From NCBI GenBank assembly GCA_011192085.1, contig DUEQ01000215.1, forward strand, positions 1-8,888: 8,888 bases of DNA, read 5' to 3'. The first letter of the stretch is position 1. Each line of letters opens with the position of its first letter. Positions 1-5,556 of the stretch are shown one piece after another. This DNA is from Caldilineae bacterium (lineage in GTDB: Bacteria; Chloroflexota; Anaerolineae; J102). Under the pieces are notes generated by a model. The model was not told the origin of the DNA and searched no databases. It was given only the letters and a program-made list of their open reading frames with translations. Position numbers and translations under genes: made by a program.

Positions 1-7
1 AGCGTTT

Positions 8-27
8 CAATTGGCAATTGCCAATGG
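8..27. repeat. Heptamer repeat, CAATTGG/CAATTGC family
   Basis: Two full 7-base units and most of a third run in tandem: CAATTGG, CAATTGC, then CAATGG. Bases 10-25 also form a perfect 16-bp palindrome, ATTGGCAATTGCCAAT. The same family recurs at 7444-7485, in the gap between the two minus-strand genes. The repeat ends directly against the -35 box of the first gene, so it could double as an operator, but the match to the distant copy favours a dispersed repeat. Confidence 0.7.
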
Positions 28-57
28 TTGGACACCGGACGGGAGACTTGCTATACT
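28..57 (+). promoter_or_regulatory. Sigma70-type promoter, probably giving a leaderless mRNA
   Basis: A -35 box TTGGAC (28-33) and a -10 box TATACT (52-57) are separated by 18 bp. The bases TGC precede the -10 box, making it an extended -10 (TGCTATACT). Transcription would be expected to start about 7 bases after the -10 box, which is at the ATG at 64, so the mRNA would have almost no leader. No ribosome binding site is visible before that ATG, which fits. This also argues against the in-frame TTG at 28 as a start codon, because it is part of the -35 box. Confidence 0.65.
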
Positions 58-63
58 TGCGCC

Positions 64-1092
64 ATGCCCTCTTCCTATAACGCCCTGAATCCCTATCTCG
101 AAACCGATCTCTGGCGCTGGTTGCTATTCGAATCGGGGCTGAGCCGCGGTCAGGCGAAAGCACTCATCCTGCAGAACGCCCAAAGCGCGGCCCTCTCTCT
201 GTTTTGGCAGGCCGGGCCCGAGACGTTCGCCCGGCAGTTGAACCTGGGCGATGAGGCGCTCGCGGGATTGCGGGAGCGAATGGCGCGGTGGGACGGCTTG
301 CGAACGCGCTGGGATGTGGAACGACGCGGGGGCGTGCACGCCCTGCGCATCAATGAACCTGGTTATCCACCCTCCCTGAGCCGCCATCTCCCCACGGAGC
401 AACGCCCCCTGCTGCTTTTTCTGCGAGGCGAAACCACTTTGCTGGAGCTCCCCCTGATCCTGCCCGCCGATGATGCGCCAGCCGATGAGGCGGGAGAGGC
501 GTGGGTTTTGGACACCCTGGCCGAGCTGACCGAGGAGGGCGCGTTGGCGTTGTTCATGGCCCAACCGGGCCTCCACGCCCGCCTGGTCAAGGCTTTTCTC
601 GACGCGTCCATCCCCTTCGTCCTGGTCATTCCCCAGGGTCTGGCCACGTATGCGCCCCCCTCAGGCCTGCGCCGCGCCCTGGACGAGGAGCGAATCCTTC
701 TCATCAGCCCCTTCCAACCGGAGTGGAAGCCCCCGGCCAAAGACGCCAACCCCCTGCTGTCCCATGCAGCAACCTTCGCCCGGGCGCTGGCCGAGGCCCT
801 GCTGACCCTGACGCCCCTGCAGACGTCGCCCTTCCCCCAGCAACCCTGTTTTTATCCGCCCGCGGCTGCGCCCATCGAGCACGCCGAGCCTTACGCCGGG
901 CCCGAAGCCCTCTTCCTGCGCCTGGTCGAAAGTGGAGCCCCCGCGGCTAGCATACAGACCGCGCCCTCGTCACCTCCGAACGAACCTGAGCTCGAACCCA
1001 TTTCCCCCGAATCGATTTTGGAAACCCTGACGCAGGGAGGACGGGTGCCCCCCGCCCTGGCCGCCCGCCTCCGGCAGAAAGGGAAAAGTTAG
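64..1092 (+). CDS. Degenerate DprA-like protein (DNA-processing family fold)
   Basis: This 342-residue protein follows the layout of DprA, the RecA loader acting on single-stranded DNA in transformation, but has lost its signature residues. An N-terminal helical part (about 10-85) fits the DprA helix-hairpin-helix/SAM region. Residues 99-128 (PGYPPSLSRHLP, then PLLLFLRGETTLL) match the entry to the DprA Rossmann fold. Residues 185-218 (PFVLVIPQGL, then YAPPSGLRRAL and ILLISPF) match the later strand that in DprA reads like 'GSGLD.IYPPEN'. The usual GSR motif after the first strand is replaced by PADDAP (134-139), and the SGLARGID-type segment is absent. The C-terminal third (250-342) is Pro-rich, with no clear winged helix. 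DNA and nucleotide contacts are probably altered or lost. ATG 64 is preferred to TTG 28 because of the promoter. The DprA relationship rests on motif order recognised by eye. A free-standing Rossmann protein of other function remains possible. Confidence 0.6.
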   Translation: MPSSYNALNPYLETDLWRWLLFESGLSRGQAKALILQNAQSAALSLFWQAGPETFARQLNLGDEALAGLRERMARWDGLRTRWDVERRGGVHALRINEPGYPPSLSRHLPTEQRPLLLFLRGETTLLELPLILPADDAPADEAGEAWVLDTLAELTEEGALALFMAQPGLHARLVKAFLDASIPFVLVIPQGLATYAPPSGLRRALDEERILLISPFQPEWKPPAKDANPLLSHAATFARALAEALLTLTPLQTSPFPQQPCFYPPAAAPIEHAEPYAGPEALFLRLVESGAPAASIQTAPSSPPNEPELEPISPESILETLTQGGRVPPALAARLRQKGKS

Positions 1093-1141
1093 AGGGGGAA
1101 AAATGAGCCGGTCCGCCAGCCTACTGATCACTGATCACTGA
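1091..1141 (+). other. Orphan ribosome binding site and 12-codon ORF ended by a repeat
   Basis: A purine-rich Shine-Dalgarno sequence (AGAGGGGG, 1091-1098) sits just before the ATG at 1103. That ATG opens a 12-codon reading frame, MSRSASLLITDH, whose TGA stop (1139-1141) lies inside the heptamer repeat. It is in the same frame as the zinc-ribbon gene, whose ATG is 54 nt downstream and has no Shine-Dalgarno of its own. The repeat may have been inserted between a ribosome binding site and its gene, leaving a short leader ORF from which ribosomes could reinitiate 15 nt later. The peptide itself has no recognisable function. Confidence 0.35.
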
Positions 1142-1150
1142 TTACTGAAC
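1123..1150. repeat. Heptamer repeat, ACTGATN family, four units
   Basis: Four tandem 7-base units: ACTGATC, ACTGATC, ACTGATT, ACTGAAC. Related arrays lie at 3610-3640 and 8073-8100. This copy fills most of the gap between the DprA-like gene and the zinc-ribbon gene. Its total length of 28 bp is not a multiple of three. Confidence 0.8.
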
Positions 1151-1156
1151 ACCCCC

Positions 1157-1366
1157 ATGGACTGTCCCAACTGTGGCACCTGGAACCCCGACGACAAAAA
1201 AGTCTGCTGGCGCTGCCAGACGCCCCTGCCCGCGCCCAAACCAGAAAAGCCCAAGCCACAGATGCCCGTCATCCTGGGCATGCCCCTCTGGCTATTCATC
1301 CTCATCCTGATCCTGCTGGCCGCACCATTGCTCGTGGGCCGCTGCGGCGCGCTTCCAACACCCTAA
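1157..1366 (+). CDS. Small zinc-ribbon protein with one membrane segment
   Basis: This 69-residue protein begins with a zinc ribbon, with cysteines at 3, 6, 18 and 21 (CPNC and CWRC). These should bind one zinc ion. A short Pro/Lys linker (24-35) follows, then one strongly hydrophobic helix at about 37-60 (LWLFILILILLAAPLLV). This predicts a membrane-anchored protein with a cytoplasmic zinc ribbon. The function is not recognised; small zinc-ribbon membrane proteins of this type are usually annotated as hypothetical. The start at 1157 is chosen because such ribbons typically begin within a few residues of the N-terminus. It has no ribosome binding site directly upstream. Its TAA stop overlaps the mutY ATG by one base (TAATG), suggesting translational coupling to mutY. 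Confidence 0.75.
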   Translation: MDCPNCGTWNPDDKKVCWRCQTPLPAPKPEKPKPQMPVILGMPLWLFILILILLAAPLLVGRCGALPTP

Positions 1367-2493
1367 TGCCTTCTGTGGACGCCAGCAACGTGATCCAGGC
1401 CGCCGATGGGGATATCCAGGCTTTTCGCCGTGCACTTTTACACTGGTTTCGGCAGCACGCCCGGGCCATGCCCTGGCGCGAGGAACCCACGCCCTACCGG
1501 GTTTGGGTCAGCGAGGTCATGCTGCAACAGACTCAGGTCGCCACGGCGCTGCCTTATTTCGAACGATTCATGGCCCGGTTTCCCACAGTGGAGGCGCTGG
1601 CCGCTGCGCCGCTGGAGGAAGTGTTGAAGTTGTGGGAGGGACTGGGATATTACCGCCGGGCGCGGCATCTGCATCAGGCGGCGCAGATTATCGTCGAAAA
1701 ACATGGCGGCGCCATCCCCGCAGATGAGAAGGCGCTGCTGGCGCTGCCCGGCATCGGGCGATACACCGCGGGAGCCATTCGCTCCATCGCCTTTGGGCTC
1801 CCCGCGCCCATCCTCGATGGGAATGTGAAGCGGGTGCTGGCCCGCCTGGACGACATCGCAGAGTCCATCGACCGGGCTGAAACGGAACGCCATCTATGGG
1901 ATCGGGCCGCGGCTCTGGTGGACCGCGACCAGCCGGGACGCTTCAACCAGGCCTTCATGGAGCTGGGCTCCCTGGTCTGTCGTCCCCGCCAGCCCGACTG
2001 CCCCTCCTGCCCGGTGCGAGATTTCTGTCTGGCCTACACTCGGGGGACGCAGGACCAACGGCCCGTGCGCACGCCCCGCAAGCGCATCCCCCACTACCAT
2101 GTGGCCGCGGGCGTGATCTGGCATCGCACCGACCCCGACCGCTTTCTCATCGCCCAGCGTCCGGCGCAAGGCATGCTGGGCGGATTGTGGGAATTTCCGG
2201 GCGGGAAGCAGGATCCGGGCGAGAGCCTGCCTCAAACCCTGGCGAGAGAACTTCGGGAGGCGTTGCGGATTGAGGTGGACGTGGGGCAGAAGCTCACCGA
2301 AGTGAAGCATGCGTTCAGCCATTTTCGCATCACCCTGCATGCCTTCCACGCCCGCCACCTCTCGGGCGAACCCCAAACCATCGGCATGGACGACTGGCGC
2401 TGGGTGACTGTGGATGAGGCGGAGGCCTTTCCCATGGCGAAGAGGGATCGGGCGATCTTAGCGTCTCTGCGAATGGGCGAAGGGGCGAGATAG
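1366..2493 (+). CDS. mutY: Adenine DNA glycosylase MutY
   Basis: MutY removes adenine mispaired with 8-oxoguanine, protecting against G:C to T:A mutations in base-excision repair. The 375-residue length is normal. The general acid Glu lies in [10 protein letters not shown] (E50), the helix-hairpin-helix is [10 protein letters not shown] (127-136), and the catalytic Asp is D151 in [12 protein letters not shown]. The 4Fe-4S ligands are C205, C212, C215 and C221 (C-x6-C-x2-C-x5-C). The C-terminal Nudix-like domain (about 243-370) contains [14 protein letters not shown] and the FSHF loop at 317-320, which in MutY reads the 8-oxoguanine base. The Nudix helix reads RELREA rather than REUXEE, as expected for a recognition domain without hydrolase activity. 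No Shine-Dalgarno precedes the ATG. The one-base overlap with the zinc-ribbon stop suggests coupled translation. The identification is firm. Confidence 0.97.
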   Translation: MPSVDASNVIQAADGDIQAFRRALLHWFRQHARAMPWREEPTPYRVWVSEVMLQQTQVATALPYFERFMARFPTVEALAAAPLEEVLKLWEGLGYYRRARHLHQAAQIIVEKHGGAIPADEKALLALPGIGRYTAGAIRSIAFGLPAPILDGNVKRVLARLDDIAESIDRAETERHLWDRAAALVDRDQPGRFNQAFMELGSLVCRPRQPDCPSCPVRDFCLAYTRGTQDQRPVRTPRKRIPHYHVAAGVIWHRTDPDRFLIAQRPAQGMLGGLWEFPGGKQDPGESLPQTLARELREALRIEVDVGQKLTEVKHAFSHFRITLHAFHARHLSGEPQTIGMDDWRWVTVDEAEAFPMAKRDRAILASLRMGEGAR

Positions 2494-2512
2494 CGAAGGG
2501 GGCGACACGCCA

Positions 2513-3628
2513 ATGCGCATCTACCTCATCTCCCCGTACCACACCGGTTCGCACCAGGCCTGGGCCGAGGGCTACGCGCGGCATAGCCGCCACGAAGTGC
2601 ATCTTGTCACCATGGCCGGGCGCTTTTGGAAATGGCGGATGCAGGGTGGCGCGCTGGAGCTGGCTCCTCGCATCGACGCCCTGGCCCGCGAAGCTGGTCC
2701 GCCCGACGCGCTCCTGGTCACCGACATGGTCAACCTGCCCGCGCTCATTGCTCTGGCCCGTCCCTGGCTCGATCGCGTCCCCATCCACCTCTACATGCAC
2801 GAAAACCAGCTCACCTATCCCCCGCGGCCGGGCGAGAAGCGCGACCTCACTTATGGGATGATCAACGCGCTGAGCATGGTCGCGGCCGACCGCATCCACT
2901 TCAACAGCGCCTATCACCGCGACGCGTTCTTCGACGAGCTCCCCCGCTTGCTCAAACACTTTCCCGACTACAATCATCTGGAGATCATCCCCCAACTGCG
3001 GGCCAAAAGCGACGTCCTGCCCGTGGGCCTCGACCTGAGCTGCTTCGACGCGTTCAGGCCCCCGAGCCGCGAGCCCGGCCCCCTGCGCATCCTCTGGAAC
3101 CAGCGCTGGGAGTATGACAAGAATCCGGGCGAGTTCTTCCGCGCGCTCTACGTTCTGGCCGAGGAAGATCTGCCCTTTCAGCTTATCGTCGCAGGTGAGA
3201 ATTTTCGCCAGAAACCAGACGAATTCGCGGAGGCCCGCGAGCGGCTGGCCCATCGCATCCGCCATTTCGGCTTCGCCGAAAGCCGGGCCGATTACGCCCG
3301 CCTGCTTTGGCAAGCCGATCTGGTTGTGAGCACGGCCATCCACGAATTCTTCGGCGTCAGCGTGCTGGAGGCCATCTACTGCGGTGCGTATCCCTTGCTG
3401 CCCAATCGCCTCAGTTATCCCGAACTCCTCCCGTCTGACCTGCACGCGAGCCATCTCTACACCGATTTCGGTGATTTCCTGGCGAAACTGCGTTGGGCGG
3501 TCACACATCCCGAGGCTGTACGGGCAAGGGATCTGGCCTGGATCGCCGACCACTTTCGGTGGGAAAATCTGGACGTGCGGTATGACGCCCTCATGGAAGC
3601 GACATCTTCACTGAATACTGAACACTGA
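2513..3628 (+). CDS. tRNA-queuosine alpha-mannosyltransferase homologue (GTDC1/QTMAN, DUF3524)
   Basis: This 371-residue glycosyltransferase matches the GTDC1 family along its whole length. In vertebrates that enzyme, now called QTMAN, transfers mannose from GDP-mannose to queuosine at the wobble position of tRNA-Asp. Family landmarks are [11 protein letters not shown] (7-17), [15 protein letters not shown] (36-50), [16 protein letters not shown] (96-111), [10 protein letters not shown] (131-140), [15 protein letters not shown] (195-209) and the GT-B carboxy-terminal E-x7-E (E278 to E286) in [21 protein letters not shown]. The N-terminal DUF3524 half and C-terminal GT4-like half are both complete. 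An AAGGGGG stretch about 10 nt before the ATG can serve as the ribosome binding site. The last residues (about SLNTEH) and the TGA stop are encoded by a heptamer repeat, so the original C-terminus was probably slightly different. The family is clear. Queuosine mannosylation in this bacterium is inferred, and no queuosine pathway gene is in the window. Confidence 0.88.
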   Translation: MRIYLISPYHTGSHQAWAEGYARHSRHEVHLVTMAGRFWKWRMQGGALELAPRIDALAREAGPPDALLVTDMVNLPALIALARPWLDRVPIHLYMHENQLTYPPRPGEKRDLTYGMINALSMVAADRIHFNSAYHRDAFFDELPRLLKHFPDYNHLEIIPQLRAKSDVLPVGLDLSCFDAFRPPSREPGPLRILWNQRWEYDKNPGEFFRALYVLAEEDLPFQLIVAGENFRQKPDEFAEARERLAHRIRHFGFAESRADYARLLWQADLVVSTAIHEFFGVSVLEAIYCGAYPLLPNRLSYPELLPSDLHASHLYTDFGDFLAKLRWAVTHPEAVRARDLAWIADHFRWENLDVRYDALMEATSSLNTEH

Positions 3629-3640
3629 ACTGCTGATTAC
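3610..3640. repeat. Heptamer repeat, ACTGAAN/ACTGATN family, spanning a stop codon
   Basis: Three tandem units, ACTGAAT, ACTGAAC and ACTGAAC (3610-3630), are followed by a diverged CTGATTAC (3633-3640). The array encodes the last residues and the TGA stop (3626-3628) of the mannosyltransferase gene, then continues into the intergenic gap. Confidence 0.75.
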
Positions 3641-3664
3641 CTTGTCCTCGTTCCCCTGTCCCCC

Positions 3665-5485
3665 ATGAAACGACTTGCCGTCCTGTTGCCACTTGCCCTT
3701 CTACTGCTATCTGCCTGCGAAGGACGCGCGAATCCCACGCCCACGATGCCTCCGCCCGCGCCCTCCCTGGCCAGCGCCTCCATCATCACGCCCACGCCGC
3801 CTCCCTCCCCTACCCCCACGTCATCCCCAAGCCCATTGCCCACACACAGCCCCACGCCTATTCCCACGCCGACGCCCACCGTCACCCCCGCTCCCACAGC
3901 CGCTCCCACGGACACCCCCGCGCCGCCGCCCACGCCCCCACCCCTGGGCCGCGTCATTCGGGACGCCAACTTGCGCGCAGGGCCAGGCGCCATCTACCCC
4001 GTGGTGGGGATCATTCCCGCGGGCCAGGACGTGGCGCTAACAGCCCTCGATCCCTCGGGAGCGTGGTTTCAGGTGGATGTGGGAGATGAGGGTCAGACAT
4101 GGATTGCAGCGCAACTGGTGCAGCCGCCCGCGGGCCTGGACCTGCCCACAGCCACAGACATCCCCGCGCCGCCGCCCACGCCTACGCCGGGCGACGTCGT
4201 CCGCCTTTACGACAGCGAGATCACCATCCCCACCTACCCCTGGCGGGACTTTCTCACCCCGGCATGGGACGAAACCACCGGTTGGACCTACAATCGCTTC
4301 GACCGCAACGCCTATCAGAGCGCCTATCCGCAGCCCCTCCCCCAAACATATCAGCTCGTCAATCTGGAGAATCGCTGGGTGCGGGTGAACGTCATGCCCG
4401 AGCTGGGCGGACGCATTTACCAATTCATCTTCAAACCCACGGGCAGCAACGAGTTCTACCAGAATCCCGTGATCAAGCCCTCGCCCTGGGGGCCCGAGGA
4501 GGCCGGGACGGGCTGGTTAGCCGCGGGCGGCATGGAGTGGGGGCTGCCCGTGCCCGAACATGGCTACGCCTGGGGCGAGCCCTGGGGTCACATCACCCTG
4601 CCCGGCGAGCGAGAGCAAGGCGTCACCCTGTTCGACAACCACCAGGAGAGCGCGCACCTCAGCGTCACCCTGACGCTGGAGCCCGATTCCGCCGCGCTCC
4701 AGCTCCATTTCGAGCTGGAAAACCTGGGCGACAGGCCCATCCCCGTCAGCTTCTGGCTGAACGCCATGCTCGCGCCCGGCCCGAGCAACAGGGTGGGGCC
4801 GGAACTGCGCTTCGTCTATCCCATGCAGCAGGCGGTGGTCCACTCTACGGGCGACCCGACGCTGCCCCTGCCCGGCGGCGTCTTCGATTGGCCCATCTAC
4901 CAGGGCCGGGATCTGAGTCGCCTGGGAAACTGGACCCAATGGCAGGGCTTCTTCGCCCATCCGGGAGCGCAGGCCAACTGGGCCGCGGTGGTCGATCTCG
5001 CGTCAGATGAGGGCGTTGTGCGTATCTTCCCCCGCAGCATGACGCCCGGCCTCAAGGGATTCGGTTTCGGATGGTCGCAACCCATCGGGCCTGAGAACTA
5101 CACTGACGACAACAGCGCTTATGTCGAGATGCAGGGCGGCGTCACCCCGACCTACGACGGACGCTTGACCTTGCAGCCAGGCGATCGCTATGCGTGGGAA
5201 GAGGTGTGGTATCCGGTCGTGGGTCTGGGCGGGGTCAGCCAAGCGGACGCCGTGGGCGCGGCGTATCTTGCGCGGGAGGAGGAGGGTCTGCATCTGCGGG
5301 TGGTCACCACGCTACCCGCCACAGGGCGGCTCATCATCACCGATGCGGAGGGTCAAATCCTCACCCAAACCGTCAGCCTGGCCCCCAACGCGCCCGCCGA
5401 TATTCCCCTGCCGGATATGCAAGCTCCCATCGCCTTCCAGCTCCAAACCCCGACCCTCGACTGGCGCATGGAAGGAATCAGATAA
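3665..5485 (+). CDS. Secreted lipoprotein with Pro/Thr linker, SH3b and DUF5107 domains
   Basis: This 606-residue protein starts with a lipoprotein signal peptide: MKR, a hydrophobic run, and lipobox LSAC with the acylated cysteine at 18. Residues 25-93 are a low-complexity linker of Pro, Thr and Ser, typical of surface-anchored Chloroflexota proteins. Residues 95-153 form a bacterial SH3 domain (VIRDANLRAGPGAIYPVVGIIPAG, then TWIAAQLV), usually a peptide or cell-wall binding module. A second PTP linker (157-175) leads to a DUF5107 domain (about 225-535), whose signatures include LENRWVRVNVMPELGGRIYQF and GGMEWGLPVPEHGYAWGEPWG. DUF5107 has the galactose-mutarotase-like beta fold and is often found near carbohydrate-active proteins. 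A small beta-rich tail (543-606) follows. It probably sits outside the cell and binds or acts on a sugar polymer, but the substrate is unknown. No ribosome binding site is seen before ATG 3665, so it may be read on the transcript of the upstream gene. Confidence 0.85.
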   Translation: MKRLAVLLPLALLLLSACEGRANPTPTMPPPAPSLASASIITPTPPPSPTPTSSPSPLPTHSPTPIPTPTPTVTPAPTAAPTDTPAPPPTPPPLGRVIRDANLRAGPGAIYPVVGIIPAGQDVALTALDPSGAWFQVDVGDEGQTWIAAQLVQPPAGLDLPTATDIPAPPPTPTPGDVVRLYDSEITIPTYPWRDFLTPAWDETTGWTYNRFDRNAYQSAYPQPLPQTYQLVNLENRWVRVNVMPELGGRIYQFIFKPTGSNEFYQNPVIKPSPWGPEEAGTGWLAAGGMEWGLPVPEHGYAWGEPWGHITLPGEREQGVTLFDNHQESAHLSVTLTLEPDSAALQLHFELENLGDRPIPVSFWLNAMLAPGPSNRVGPELRFVYPMQQAVVHSTGDPTLPLPGGVFDWPIYQGRDLSRLGNWTQWQGFFAHPGAQANWAAVVDLASDEGVVRIFPRSMTPGLKGFGFGWSQPIGPENYTDDNSAYVEMQGGVTPTYDGRLTLQPGDRYAWEEVWYPVVGLGGVSQADAVGAAYLAREEEGLHLRVVTTLPATGRLIITDAEGQILTQTVSLAPNAPADIPLPDMQAPIAFQLQTPTLDWRMEGIR

Positions 5486-5556
5486 GATTGGTCCATTGTA
5501 TCTCACGCAAAGACGCAAAGGACGCAAATAGGTCCTCATCGCGGAAACGCCTTGGT
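5486..5556. other. Convergent intergenic gap between the two gene sets
   Basis: The + strand lipoprotein gene and the - strand PTPS-related gene end here, 71 nt apart. The gap holds an ACGCAAAG-type repeat. It also holds a weak hairpin, AGGAC (5519-5523) against GTCCT (5532-5536) with an 8-base loop. No T-tract follows on either strand, so this is not a convincing intrinsic terminator. Confidence 0.5.
5501..5532. repeat. Short tandem repeat, ACGCAAAG family
   Basis: The units are ACGCAAAG (5505-5512), ACGCAAAGG (5513-5521) and ACGCAAATAGG (5522-5532), preceded by TCTC. The exact 12-mer TCTCACGCAAAG recurs at 6721-6732 inside the PTPS-related gene. The unit length drifts between 8 and 11, unlike the strict heptamer families here. 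Confidence 0.65.

Noticed and set aside
28..63. TTG at 28 as the start of the DprA-like gene
   Set aside because: It coincides with the -35 box of a good promoter whose predicted transcription start is at the ATG at 64.
2163..2290. Nudix hydrolase activity in the MutY C-terminus
   Set aside because: The metal-binding helix reads RELREA instead of REUXEE, and this domain in MutY serves 8-oxoguanine recognition.
2330..3553. Long open frame of 407 codons on the minus strand
   Set aside because: It lies antisense to the clearly recognisable QTMAN homologue and the mutY 3' end. Its translation has no recognisable domain, and long antisense frames are expected in GC-rich DNA.
3735..3945. Repetitive CCCACGCC-type sequence as a tandem repeat or CRISPR-like array
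   Set aside because: The repetition follows from Pro-Thr codons in the lipoprotein linker. Units are irregular and there are no spacers.
3637..3993. Minus-strand frame encoding a Gly/Val repeat protein
   Set aside because: It is the antisense reading of the Pro/Thr linker codons in the lipoprotein gene, which explains the repetitive composition.
5519..5536. Hairpin in the convergent gap as an intrinsic terminator
   Set aside because: Only a 5-bp stem with an 8-base loop and no T-tract on either side.
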